64,000 nt of DNA from Actinopolyspora mortivallis DSM 44261 (lineage in GTDB: Bacteria; Actinomycetota; Actinomycetes; Mycobacteriales; Pseudonocardiaceae), in NCBI RefSeq assembly GCF_000384035.1, contig NZ_KB913024.1, positions 2,103,584 through 2,167,583 of the forward strand, in the 5' to 3' direction. The translations under genes and the position numbers were made by a program. The notes beneath the pieces are model-generated. The model did not search any database, was not told where the DNA came from, and saw nothing but the letters and a program-made list of their open reading frames with translations. Shown here piece after piece: positions 24,170 through 33,027 of this stretch; position 1 is the first letter of the stretch; the number at the start of each line of letters is the position of its first letter.

Positions 24170-25120
24170 GTGACGGAGCACGCACCCCGCGAGAGCACGC
24201 ACCGGGAGAGGACCGGCACCGACGTCGCCGGCGTTCCCGCGGAGGGGACGCACTCCCCCGGCGGGGCGTCCGAGCACGCGAACGCCGAACGGATCCTCGG
24301 CACGGTCGGGCCCGCGGCCCGTCACCCCGGACCCACCGAGTCGCGTTCGGCCAGCAGGCTGTGGTGGGACGCCGACGCCGACGACTACCTGGCCGAACAC
24401 GGTTCGATGCTGGGTGAGCGCGAGTTCCTGTGGTGCCCGGAACGGCTTCGCGAGAGCGAGGCCGGTCTGCTGGGCGAGGTCTCCGGCAGGGACGTGCTGG
24501 AGGTCGGTTGCGGGGCGGCGGCGTGCTCCCGGTGGCTGGCCTCACGGGGAGCCCGGCCGGTGGGCCTGGACATCTCGGGCAGGATGCTCAGTCACGCGGC
24601 GGCGGCCAACGCGCGCACGGGTACGGACGTCGCCCTCGTCCAGGGCAGCGCCGACATGCTGCCGTTCGCCGCGGATTCCTTCGACATCGCCTGTTCCGCC
24701 TTCGGCGGTGTTCCGTTCGTGGCCGACTCGGAGCAGGTGATGCGCGAGGTGGCCCGGGTGCTGCGTCCCGGGGGCCTGTGGGTCTTCGCGGTCACACACC
24801 CCGTTCGCTGGGCCTTTCCCGACGATCCCGGCCCGGAGGGGCTGACCGCGGTGCAGTCCTATTTCGACCGCAGCCCCTACGTGGAGATCGACGCCACGGG
24901 AAGGGCCACCTATGTCGAACATCACCGCACTCTCGGCGACTACGTCTCCCAGATCACGTCCTCGGGTTTTCGGCTGCTGGAGCTGGTCGAGCCGGAGTGG
25001 CCCGAGGATCACACGCAGGTGTGGGGCCAGTGGAGTCCGTTGCGGGGCAGAACCCTGCCGGGCACCGCGATCTTCCGCTGCCTGCTTCCCGAACGACCGG
25101 AGTCGGCGCCGGGACGCTGA
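24170..25120 (+). CDS. Class I SAM-dependent methyltransferase
   Basis: A 316-residue methyltransferase. After a polar, poorly conserved N-terminus of about 65 residues comes WWDADADDYLAEHG, then motif I DVLEVGCGAAACSRWL, the acidic ribose-binding end GLDISGRML, DMLPFAADSFDIACSAFG and EVARVLRPGGLWVFAVTHP. This is the actinobacterial methyltransferase commonly found beside rpsA/polA; the substrate is not known. The GTG at 24170 follows GGAGGGCACA. It is divergent from rpsA and followed 21 bases later by a GNAT gene, probably in the same transcript. Confidence 0.88.
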   Translation: MTEHAPRESTHRERTGTDVAGVPAEGTHSPGGASEHANAERILGTVGPAARHPGPTESRSASRLWWDADADDYLAEHGSMLGEREFLWCPERLRESEAGLLGEVSGRDVLEVGCGAAACSRWLASRGARPVGLDISGRMLSHAAAANARTGTDVALVQGSADMLPFAADSFDIACSAFGGVPFVADSEQVMREVARVLRPGGLWVFAVTHPVRWAFPDDPGPEGLTAVQSYFDRSPYVEIDATGRATYVEHHRTLGDYVSQITSSGFRLLELVEPEWPEDHTQVWGQWSPLRGRTLPGTAIFRCLLPERPESAPGR

Positions 25121-25141
25121 CCAGCCCCTCCGAGGGAACCC

Positions 25142-26149
25142 GTGACCAGACGAGACCCGGAAGGCGTCGTGAACAACGCACAGGAACTGCTCGATGCCCA
25201 GCAGGAGAGATTCCGGCGACTGGATCCGGCACTGCCGGACTCCTACCCCCTGCCCCGGGACGGCGAACCCCTGGTGGCCCGCACACGCCCGGGGGAACCA
25301 CCGGTGGCCGGTCTCACCACGCACACACGACAGCCTCCCGGCTCACTGCCGAGCCTGTGGACGACCACGGAGACACACGAACTGTTCCCCCTGGTCGGCG
25401 ATCGTCCTCACGAGGGAATGGACGCCCTGCTCCGAGCCTTCGGGAAGCAGGTGGCCAGCCGTTCCCCCGCGGAGACGGACTCCTCCTGCCTGGTCACCTG
25501 GCCCAGTCGTGACGTGCGGGCCAGTCGGGCGCTGCTCGACCACGGCTTCGTTCCACTGTCCTGCCTCGCGGTACGCACGCGGGCACCGAACGTAGATACG
25601 GAACTGTCTGGTACCGTAAAAGTGCGTCGGGCGGGTCCGCCCGATTTGGACGAGGTGGTCGAGCTGGCCATGGCCGAGCTCGAGTACGCCGCCCTCGTCG
25701 GTTCCTCCGTCCTGCGACCCGACGCGGCCGAACTCAAACGCAGCGTGCTCAGAGTCCGGCTGCGCTCGGGAAGCAGCCCGCGGGGCACCTCCCCCCGGGA
25801 AAACACGACAGGTGGTGACCCCGTTTGGCTGGCCGAACGCGACGAGGAGGTACTCGGGCTGGCCGAGTGCGGCTGGGTCGACACCGAGAGCCACCACGGT
25901 GGACACCGACTCGGCACCGGGTTGTGGGGCTACGTCAACTGCCTGTCCGTCCGCGAGGACCAACGGGGCACCGGCATCGGTCGCGACCTGATGGCGATGG
26001 CCCACAGCGACTTCGCTGCGGCCGGGGCGGTGGGCAGTTTCCTGTACTACAACCCCGCGAACCCGTTGTCCCCGGTGTTCTGGCACCGGCAGGGATACCG
26101 ACCACTGTGGACCATATGGGAGATCAGACCGGCCACCGCGTTGCGCTGA
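25142..26149 (+). CDS. GNAT family N-acetyltransferase
   Basis: A 335-residue protein whose C-terminal half is a GNAT acetyltransferase: VKVRRAGPPDLDEVVELA (from about 160), the central strand LAECGW, NCLSVREDQRGTGIGRDLM with the acetyl-CoA pyrophosphate loop (RGTGIG) and the terminal WHRQGYRPLWTIWEIRP. The N-terminal 150 residues are a second, degenerate GNAT-like region lacking the loop, so it may be a double-domain acetyltransferase. GTG at 25142 has GAGGG 5 bases before it. Its place behind the methyltransferase suggests co-transcription. Substrate unknown. Confidence 0.85.
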   Translation: MTRRDPEGVVNNAQELLDAQQERFRRLDPALPDSYPLPRDGEPLVARTRPGEPPVAGLTTHTRQPPGSLPSLWTTTETHELFPLVGDRPHEGMDALLRAFGKQVASRSPAETDSSCLVTWPSRDVRASRALLDHGFVPLSCLAVRTRAPNVDTELSGTVKVRRAGPPDLDEVVELAMAELEYAALVGSSVLRPDAAELKRSVLRVRLRSGSSPRGTSPRENTTGGDPVWLAERDEEVLGLAECGWVDTESHHGGHRLGTGLWGYVNCLSVREDQRGTGIGRDLMAMAHSDFAAAGAVGSFLYYNPANPLSPVFWHRQGYRPLWTIWEIRPATALR

Positions 26150-26197
26150 CACCACGCCTGGCGGGGCCGGTCGCGACGCGAAAGGCAACGCCGAGCC

Positions 26198-26887
26198 GTG
26201 GAGATCGTCGCAGCGGACGTCGGAGTGAACGGTCCGCACGGACCGCTACTCGAACCCACCTCACTACGAGCACGATCAGGAGAACTCCTGCTCGTCACGG
26301 GTCCACCCAGATCGGGACGCACCGCTCTCGCCCTCGTGCTCTCCGGACGGCTACGGCCCGACCGGGGAACCGTACTGCGCAACGGGCGCGGAAACCCGGC
26401 CCGGCTGCGCGAGACGGTCTCGGTGATCGACGCCCCCGACATCACCGAACCGGAGGGAGCGCTCGAACTGACCGAGATCGTCGGCGAGGGACTCAGCCTG
26501 GCCGGACGTCGCTGCGGCCGGAAGGCCGTGCGGCGCTGGATCACCGGACGCGGTCTGGACGAATGGGCCCACACACGCTTCGAACAGCTCCCCCCACGGA
26601 TCCGCACCAGGGTGCTGTTGGACCTGGGACGAGCCCCGCGCGGCACCGAGGCACTCGTCCTGGACTGCCCGGACCGACACGGGGACGACCCCCTGAACTG
26701 GTATCCGGCGGCCCGTGAGGCCGCCGAGCACGGCTACGCCGTGGTGGTGGTCTGCTCGCCCCACTCGGCCGACGACCTGAACGCGCCCACCGTCCGCATC
26801 GGCACCAGCTCGACCACCGAGGACCCTCCGACTCGGACGGACACCCTCCGCACTCCTGACCAGGAAACCCCGGGAACCACATCATGA
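26198..26887 (+). CDS. Degenerate ABC-type ATPase, partner of YhgE/Pip protein
   Basis: A 229-residue ABC-ATPase fold with eroded catalytic motifs. The Walker A loop reads GPPRSGRTAL, with Arg in place of the invariant Lys. The signature motif is replaced by LPPRIRTRVLLDLG, and the Walker B strand ALVLDCPD has no catalytic Glu after the Asp. Nucleotide hydrolysis is therefore unlikely, although binding may persist. It overlaps the downstream YhgE gene by ATGA (26884-26887), so the two are made in fixed ratio and probably form a complex. The GTG at 26198 is the only sensible start. What the complex does is not known. Confidence 0.78.
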   Translation: MEIVAADVGVNGPHGPLLEPTSLRARSGELLLVTGPPRSGRTALALVLSGRLRPDRGTVLRNGRGNPARLRETVSVIDAPDITEPEGALELTEIVGEGLSLAGRRCGRKAVRRWITGRGLDEWAHTRFEQLPPRIRTRVLLDLGRAPRGTEALVLDCPDRHGDDPLNWYPAAREAAEHGYAVVVVCSPHSADDLNAPTVRIGTSSTTEDPPTRTDTLRTPDQETPGTTS

Positions 26888-28905
26888 CCACGTTTCGACT
26901 GGCCAAAACCGAACTGCGCCGACTGACCTCCGGAAAACTCCCCAAACTGGCGCTGGTGGCGGTCACCCTCGTGCCGCTGCTGTACGGCGCGCTCTACATC
27001 TACGCCAACTGGGACCCCTACGGTAACCTGGAGACGGTCCCCGCCGCCGTGGCCGTGGAGGACACCGGCGCCACCAGGGACGACGGCAGCCAGCTCACGG
27101 CGGGCGAGGACGTCTACCAGAACCTGACCGACTCCGGGGACTTCGACTGGCACCGGGTCAGCGGCGAACAGGCGCACGAGGGGGTCTCCGAGGGCACCTA
27201 CACCTTCGCCCTGGTGATTCCCCGGGACTTCTCCCGTGCACTGCTGTCCCCCGGCGAGTTCGAACCGGAACAGGCCCGCCTGCGCCTGATCACCAACGAC
27301 GCGAACAACTACCTCGCCGGAACGATCGCCGACAAGGTGGTCAGCCGGGTCCGCGAGACCGTCTCCGCCGACGCGGGCAGCGACGCGGCACGCGAACTGC
27401 TGCTGGGGCTGAGCACCGTGCACGACCAGACCGTGCGCGCCGCCGACGGGGCCGGTGACCTCGCGGACGGGGCGGGGGACCTGGACACGGGCCTGGATCA
27501 GACCCACCAGGGAACACAACAGTTACTGGTGGGGCAGCGCAAACTCGCCCAGGGAGCCGACGAGCTGGCCACGGCGTCCGGACGGATCGCCAGGGGCAAC
27601 AGCGAACTCCACGACGGGCTGTCGCAGATGCGGAACAAAACCGCCGACCTGCCGAAGAAGACCGACCAGCTGGCCGACGGAGCGGAACGGGTCGCCGAGG
27701 GCAACGCGGAGCTGGCCGAGAAGGCCTCCGAGGTCGGCGAGATCTCCCAAGGCATCGCCGACCGCCTCGACGGGGTGCGCGGTGACGTCGTCGACCGTCT
27801 ACGCGGACTCGGCCTGTCCGAGGAGCAGATCGAACGCGTCACCGAGTCCCTCGAACAGCTCGACCAGCCCCTGGACGAGGCCAACTCACAGGTGCAGCAG
27901 CGGGTGAAGCGGGTCCAGGAACTGTCGGACGGTTCCCAGCGGGTTGCCCGGGCCAGCCGGGAACTGGCCAACAACATCCCGCAGCTGACGAACGGGATCA
28001 AGGAACTCGACGCCGCGTCGGAGAAACTGGCCGGCGGCGCGCGGCAGGTGCACGAGGGAGCCACCGAACTGCGGGACAAACAACGCGAGGCGGTGTCCGG
28101 AGCCGAGGAGCTGAACTCCGGGGTCTCCCGGCTGTCCAACGGCTCCGACCAGCTGGTGAACGGCTCCCACGAACTCGCCGACAAACTCGGCACGGGAGCC
28201 GAGGACATCCCCAACCCGGACGAGTCCACCCGCGAGGCCACCGCGAAAACCATCGGGGATCCGGTGGCCGTGGACGAAACGGCCCAGACCGACGCGGGCA
28301 CCTACGGAGCCGGCCTCGCCCCGTACTTCATGGGACTGGCCCTGTGGATCGGCGGCTTCGTGCTGTTCCTGTTGATGCGTCCGCTGTCCAACCGTGCCCT
28401 GGCCTCCGGGGTGGCACCGTGGCGGACGGCGCTGGGGGGCTGGTTGCCCGCCGCACTGGTGGGAACCATCCAGGCGGTGCTGCTGTACTCGGTGGTGGTG
28501 TTCGGCATCGGCGTCGACACGGCCAGCCCCTGGTGGACCCTCGGGCTGCTGATCCTCACCTCGCTGGCGTTCACCGCCGTGGTGCACTCGCTCAACGCGG
28601 CCTTCGGCCCGAAGGGCAAGTTCCTGGCACTGGTGTTCCTGGTGCTACAGCTGATCACGGCGGGCGGAACCTTCCCCTGGCAGAGCACACCCGAGGTGCT
28701 GCACCCGCTGCACAAGGTCCTTCCGCTCGGTTACGTCGTGGACGGGCTGCGGCACCTGATCTACGGCGGCAGCGCGGACAACGCGATTCAGGCGGCGCTG
28801 GTGCTGCTCTGCTACCTGGTGTGCGGGCTGTTGCTGAGCACGGTGGCCGCCATGCGCCAACGGGTCTGGACGGCCTCCCGGCTCCGGCCGGAACTGTCCC
28901 TGTGA
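26884..28905 (+). CDS. YhgE/Pip family ABC-2-like membrane protein
   Basis: A 673-residue YhgE/Pip protein. One N-terminal membrane helix (LPKLALVAVTLVPLLYGALYIYANW) is followed by an extracellular segment and then a long alpha-helical, heptad-rich domain (about 180-440, rich in the repeated pattern LADGA/ELA). A C-terminal ABC-2 permease-like block has about five helices (from YFMGLALWIGGFVLFLLM). Family members act as phage receptors in lactic bacteria and are related to EsaA of type VII secretion; the actinobacterial role is unknown. It is coupled by ATGA overlap to the degenerate ATPase and ends before a 15-bp perfect terminator. Confidence 0.88.
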   Translation: MTTFRLAKTELRRLTSGKLPKLALVAVTLVPLLYGALYIYANWDPYGNLETVPAAVAVEDTGATRDDGSQLTAGEDVYQNLTDSGDFDWHRVSGEQAHEGVSEGTYTFALVIPRDFSRALLSPGEFEPEQARLRLITNDANNYLAGTIADKVVSRVRETVSADAGSDAARELLLGLSTVHDQTVRAADGAGDLADGAGDLDTGLDQTHQGTQQLLVGQRKLAQGADELATASGRIARGNSELHDGLSQMRNKTADLPKKTDQLADGAERVAEGNAELAEKASEVGEISQGIADRLDGVRGDVVDRLRGLGLSEEQIERVTESLEQLDQPLDEANSQVQQRVKRVQELSDGSQRVARASRELANNIPQLTNGIKELDAASEKLAGGARQVHEGATELRDKQREAVSGAEELNSGVSRLSNGSDQLVNGSHELADKLGTGAEDIPNPDESTREATAKTIGDPVAVDETAQTDAGTYGAGLAPYFMGLALWIGGFVLFLLMRPLSNRALASGVAPWRTALGGWLPAALVGTIQAVLLYSVVVFGIGVDTASPWWTLGLLILTSLAFTAVVHSLNAAFGPKGKFLALVFLVLQLITAGGTFPWQSTPEVLHPLHKVLPLGYVVDGLRHLIYGGSADNAIQAALVLLCYLVCGLLLSTVAAMRQRVWTASRLRPELSL

Positions 28906-28947
28906 GCCGAAAACGGTACTGAGGAGCGAAAACCTCCCGGCAAACCC

Positions 28948-28984
28948 GCGGCCGGTGACGGACCGTCGATCCGTCACCGGCCGC
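28948..28984. terminator. Strong bidirectional terminator
   Basis: Perfect 15-bp arms (28948-28962 and 28970-28984) around a 7-base loop lie between the convergent YhgE and glyoxalase-like genes, serving both. Confidence 0.85.
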
Positions 28985-29008
28985 GCTCGCGAGGATGTGC
29001 CCGGACGA

Positions 29009-29401
29009 CTACTCCCGCTCGTCGTAGCGCGCTATCTCGATCAGGTTGCCGTCCGGGTCCCGCAGGTACAACGAGGTGATCGGACCCTCGGTGCCGGTGC
29101 GCACCACCGGACCCGCCTCGATGCGCACGTCGTTGGACCTGAGGTGTTCCTGAACCTCGCTGAGGGCGTTGCCGGTGACAAAACACAGATTCGCCGACCC
29201 GGGGACCGGATGCGTCGCCGTCGGCTCCGCCAGCTCACTGGCGGCGTGCAGCTTGATGGTCTGCTGCCCGAAACGCACCGCACGTCGCTCGCCCTGGAAG
29301 GTCACGGGCTGCATCCCGAGAATGTTCTCGTAGAACTCCAGGGAACGCTCGACGTCGGCCACGGTAAGCACCAAATGGTCCAGCCTGTCGACGCTGATCA
29401 T
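29009..29401 (-). CDS. VOC (glyoxalase/bleomycin-resistance fold) family protein
   Basis: A 130-residue single vicinal-oxygen-chelate protein with the two beta-alpha-beta-beta-beta modules: RLDHLVLTVADVERSLEFYENILGM at the start and SLYLRDPDGNLIEI at the end. The conserved metal ligands His (LDHLVL) and Glu (NLIEI) are present, so a divalent metal enzyme is likely. GAAGGAGGAAC directly precedes the ATG at 29399-29401. It is a single gene convergent with YhgE and downstream of polA. Its substrate is unknown; small lyases, dioxygenases and thiol transferases share this fold. Confidence 0.9.
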   Translation of the reverse strand: MISVDRLDHLVLTVADVERSLEFYENILGMQPVTFQGERRAVRFGQQTIKLHAASELAEPTATHPVPGSANLCFVTGNALSEVQEHLRSNDVRIEAGPVVRTGTEGPITSLYLRDPDGNLIEIARYDERE

Positions 29402-29734
29402 GTTCCTCCTTCGCCGGAACCCGAGGACCCCCGGTATCGGGTTCCGACCCGTCCGCGGTTTCCCGTGTCGTGTCACGTCGGTTGTCCGGCGGCTCGAACC
29501 CCCCGATGAGACGACCACTGGAACCCCCCGACGAAGCCTGTGCCGCCGACGCGCCACCGAATCCCGGGCAGCCTAACCGCACCACTCCCTCCGGGGGACA
29601 ACCACCTGGCTCTTTCGGCGGGGGCCAGCGCCGGGCGATCACAGAGCGTTCCCCCTCGGAAACACCGGGTGCGTGGCGTCGCCGACGGTCTCCGCCCGGA
29701 ACGTCGGGGCGGACACCGCGACGGCCCGCCGCAC
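29402..29734. other. Intergenic region between polA and VOC gene, with a hairpin
   Basis: A 333-base stretch without a convincing gene. A perfect 9-bp hairpin, GGAACCCGA with TCGGGTTCC (29416-29445, 12-base loop), lies just upstream of the VOC start on its strand, as a polA terminator or a leader element. A TAGGCT -10-like box on the reverse strand near 29570 may start the VOC transcript. GAACCCCCCGA occurs twice around 29490-29530. Confidence 0.45.
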
Positions 29735-32428
29735 TCAGTGCGCCGCGGCGTCCCAGGATCCTCCCGTGCCCACCGAGACATCCAGGGGCACGTCCAGCCG
29801 CACGGCCGAACTCATCTGTTCCCGGACCAGCCGCTCGACCGCCTCGGTCTCCCCCTCGGCCACTTCGATGATCAGTTCGTCGTGCACCTGCAACAACATC
29901 CTGGAGGACAGTCCCTGGCTGCTCAGCGCGCTGTGTACTCCCAACATCGCCACCTTGATGATATCGGCGGCGCTGCCCTGGATGGGAGCGTTCAGTGCCA
30001 TGCGCTCGGCCATCTCCCGACGCTGTCGGTTGTCACTGAGCAGGTCCGGCAGGTACCTACGCCGTCCGAGGATGGTGGAGGTGTAACCGTCCCGACGGGC
30101 CCGCTCCACGACCTCCCGCAGATAGTCCCGCACCCGGCCGAAACGGGCGAAGTAGGCCTCCATCTGCTGCCTGGACTCCTCGTTGGAGATCCGGAGCTGC
30201 TGGGCCAGCCCGTAGGCGGACAGTCCGTAGGCCAACCCGTAGGACATGGCCTTCACCCGGCGCCGGAGTTCCTGGTCGACCTCGTCGATGGGGACGCCGA
30301 AGGCCTGGGAAGCCACGTAGTTGTGCAGGTCCTCACCCGTGCGGAACGCCTCGATCAGTCCCTCGTCACCGGAGAGGTGGGCCATGATCCGCATCTCGAT
30401 CTGGCTGTAGTCCGCGGTCAGCAGGGTCTCGTAGCCCTCCCCGACCACGAACACCTCCCGGATCCGTCGCCCCTCCTCGGTGCGGACGGGGATGTTCTGT
30501 AGGTTCGGTTCCGTCGACGACAGCCGCCCCGTCGAGGCGATCATCTGGTTCAGCGTGGTGTGGATCCGCCCGTCCGGGGCGACGGCCTTGACCAGACCCT
30601 CCACCGTGGTCTTGAGCTTGGTCGCGTCCCGGTGCTCCAGCAGGTACCGCAGGAAGGGGTGCTCGGTTCTCTCGTACAGCCCCTGCAGGGCCTCCGCGTC
30701 GGTGGTGTAGCCGGTCTTGGTGCGTTTCGTCTTGGGCATCCCCAGTTCGTCGAAGAGCACCGCCTGCAGCTGCTTGGGCGAGCCGAGGTTGATCTCCTTG
30801 CCGATGACGGAGCAGGCCTGCTGGGCGGCCTGCTCGACCCGCGCCGTGAAACGGTCCCCGAGTTCCTCCAACCGTCGCTGGTCCACCGCGATCCCGGCCT
30901 CCTCCAGGTCGACCAACACACGCAGCAGCGGCAGTTCCAGCTCGGTGAGCAGCCTCCTGTTCTCCATGCTCTCCAGCTCGCCGTCCAGCGCCTCGGCGAG
31001 CTCCAGCACGGCCCTGGCCCGGATCATCTCGGAGACGGCGGCGTCCTCACGCGTCCGGTCCTCGTCCTCCAGCAGGGAGAGCTGCCCTTCCCCGTCTCCG
31101 CCCCGCACGTCCAGGTCGCGCTGTAGGTAGCGCACGACGAGGTCGCCGAGAGCGAAGGAGCGCTGCCCCGGGCGAACCAGGTAGGCTGCCAGGGCGGTGT
31201 CGCTGCTCACCCCCTTCAGGTCCCAACCGCGTTCCCGGACGGCGTGCACGGAGACCTTCACGTCGTGCGCGGCCTTCGGCACGGACTCGTCGGCCAGCCA
31301 CTGCCCGAACGCCCGCTCGTCGTCCGGGGTCAACTCGGCCGGGTCCACGTAGATTCCGTTCCCGGAGGAAGTCGCCACGGCCATCCCGCCGAGATCACCA
31401 CTGCCCTGGGACCAGCTGGCGCGGCAGGACAACCCCACCCGCGCGCCGTCCCGGGCGTGCCGGTCCAACCAGTCCCGCAGGGTTCCCGGTTCGACGACGC
31501 CTCCGGAGACCTCGAACCCCTCGGAGGTCTCGGGTTCCTCGGTGGACAGGGTGTTGAACAGGCGTTCGCGTAGCACCCGGAACTCCAGGTTGTCGAACAC
31601 GCGGTGCACCGCCTCGCGGTCCCACTGCCGCATCGCCAGGTCGTCGGGCAGGTATCCGAGTTCCAGATCGGAGACCAGCTGGGTGAGTTCCCTGTTGCGC
31701 AGCACCTGCGCGATGTGGTTGCGCAGCTTCTCCCCGGCTTTGCCCGTGACCTCGTCGGCCCTGTCCACCAGCTCGGCCAGCGAACCGAACTGCTGGATCC
31801 ACTTGGTGACGGTCTTCTCCCCCACGCCGTCGATCTTGGGGAGGTTGTCCGAGGGGTCACCACGCAGAGCCGCGAAGTCCGGATACTGCTGGGGGGTCAG
31901 GCCGTACTTCTCCCGCACGGCCTCGGGGGTGAACCGGGTCATCTCGGAGACGCCCTTGCTCGGGTAGAGCACGGTGACGCTCTCGGAGACCAGTTGGAGC
32001 GAGTCGCGGTCCCCGGTGCAGATGCTGACATCGAACCCTTCACCCACGGCTTGGCGGGTCAACGTGGCGATGACGTCGTCGGCCTCGTAGTTGTCCTTGC
32101 TCAGCACGGGAACGTTCAGCGCACCGAGCACTTCCTGGATCAGGCTCACCTGACCGCGGAACTCCTCGGGGGTCGAGCCCCGGTTGGCCTTGTACTCGGG
32201 ATAGGTTTCCGACCGGAAGGTCTGACGCGAGACGTCGAAGGCCACCCCGAGATGCGTCGGCTGCTCGTCCCGCAACAGGTTGATCAGCATCGAGGTGAAC
32301 CCGTAGACCGCGTTGGTGTGCTGTCCGGTCCCCGTCTGGAAGTTCTCCTTGGGCAGTGCGTAGAACGCTCGGTAGGCCATCGAGTGGCCGTCGATCAGCA
32401 GCAGGCGTCGGTGCTCGGATGCCATCAC
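29735..32428 (-). CDS. polA: DNA polymerase I
   Basis: DNA polymerase I, about 897 residues, for repair and Okazaki fragment maturation. Residues 1-300 form the 5'-3' flap nuclease (LLLIDGHSMAYRAFYALP, NYEADDVIATL, GDRDSLQLV, GDPSDNLPKIDGVGEKT). The 3'-5' exonuclease region lacks the DxE metal ligands (GLSCRASW stands where FDTET is expected), so it should not proofread, as is usual in actinobacteria. The polymerase motifs are intact: A LLTADYSQIEMRIMAHLSGD, B RRRVKAMSYGLAYGLS, C LQVHDELIIE. TAGACT at 32437-32442 (reverse) lies 8 bases before the chosen GTG; an ATG at 32449 would include the -10 box. Confidence 0.97.
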   Translation of the reverse strand: MMASEHRRLLLIDGHSMAYRAFYALPKENFQTGTGQHTNAVYGFTSMLINLLRDEQPTHLGVAFDVSRQTFRSETYPEYKANRGSTPEEFRGQVSLIQEVLGALNVPVLSKDNYEADDVIATLTRQAVGEGFDVSICTGDRDSLQLVSESVTVLYPSKGVSEMTRFTPEAVREKYGLTPQQYPDFAALRGDPSDNLPKIDGVGEKTVTKWIQQFGSLAELVDRADEVTGKAGEKLRNHIAQVLRNRELTQLVSDLELGYLPDDLAMRQWDREAVHRVFDNLEFRVLRERLFNTLSTEEPETSEGFEVSGGVVEPGTLRDWLDRHARDGARVGLSCRASWSQGSGDLGGMAVATSSGNGIYVDPAELTPDDERAFGQWLADESVPKAAHDVKVSVHAVRERGWDLKGVSSDTALAAYLVRPGQRSFALGDLVVRYLQRDLDVRGGDGEGQLSLLEDEDRTREDAAVSEMIRARAVLELAEALDGELESMENRRLLTELELPLLRVLVDLEEAGIAVDQRRLEELGDRFTARVEQAAQQACSVIGKEINLGSPKQLQAVLFDELGMPKTKRTKTGYTTDAEALQGLYERTEHPFLRYLLEHRDATKLKTTVEGLVKAVAPDGRIHTTLNQMIASTGRLSSTEPNLQNIPVRTEEGRRIREVFVVGEGYETLLTADYSQIEMRIMAHLSGDEGLIEAFRTGEDLHNYVASQAFGVPIDEVDQELRRRVKAMSYGLAYGLSAYGLAQQLRISNEESRQQMEAYFARFGRVRDYLREVVERARRDGYTSTILGRRRYLPDLLSDNRQRREMAERMALNAPIQGSAADIIKVAMLGVHSALSSQGLSSRMLLQVHDELIIEVAEGETEAVERLVREQMSSAVRLDVPLDVSVGTGGSWDAAAH

Positions 32429-32488
32429 GGCGTGCGAGTCTAGGCTCATCCCCCGTCAGTGGTCGCGTACAGGGCAGGAGAGGAACAC

Positions 32489-32938
32489 GTGGCAGAGGAA
32501 ACGAACGGAACGGTGCTGCCCGGCACGAACGAACCGGGGGCCGAGCCCCTGGTTTCCGAGGAGGAACAGCTCGGAAGCAGGATGGGCATCGAGATCACCG
32601 AGTACGACCCCGATCGTGTGGTCGGGATCATGCCGGTGTCCGGCAACCGGCAACCCTACGGACTGCTGCACGGCGGAGCGAACGCGGTGTTGGCCGAACA
32701 GTTGGGATCGGTGGCGGCCGCGCTGCACGCCGGGCAGGACCGGATCGCGATGGGACTGGAACTGTCGTGCACTCACCACCGCGCCGTCGCCGAGGGGAAG
32801 GTGACCGGCGTGGCCACGCCGCTGCACCGGGGGAACAGCACGGCGACCTACGAGATCGTCGTCACCGACGAGCGCGGCAAGCGTACCTGTTCGGCGCGGT
32901 TGACCTGCGTGCTGCGGGAGCGGAAAACCGGAAGCTGA
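32489..32938 (+). CDS. Hotdog-fold PaaI family thioesterase
   Basis: A 149-residue hotdog thioesterase of the PaaI/YbdB group. After a disordered acidic N-terminus of about 30 residues come LGSRMGIEITEYDPDRVVGIMPV, the HGG motif in YGLLHGGANAVLAEQLGSV and the strands KVTGVATPLHRGNSTATYEI. Such enzymes hydrolyse aromatic or acyl-CoA esters. GTG at 32489 follows GGAGAGGAA. It is divergent from polA and convergent with the response regulator, matching the usual polA / thioesterase / pdtaR neighbourhood of actinobacteria. Confidence 0.9.
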   Translation: MAEETNGTVLPGTNEPGAEPLVSEEEQLGSRMGIEITEYDPDRVVGIMPVSGNRQPYGLLHGGANAVLAEQLGSVAAALHAGQDRIAMGLELSCTHHRAVAEGKVTGVATPLHRGNSTATYEIVVTDERGKRTCSARLTCVLRERKTGS

Positions 32939-32942
32939 CAAC

Positions 32943-32978
32943 ACGGCACCGGTCCGGAACCGACCGGATCGGTGCCGT
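32943..32978. terminator. Bidirectional terminator between thioesterase and response regulator
   Basis: Fifteen-base arms (32943-32957 and 32964-32978) pair except for one wobble around a 6-base loop, 4 bases after the thioesterase stop and 50 bases beyond the response regulator stop. Confidence 0.8.
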
Positions 32979-33027
32979 CCTCCTCCGCCGGAGGGGCTCT
33001 GGCGGAGCGGACCGTGAGACGCGAGGC

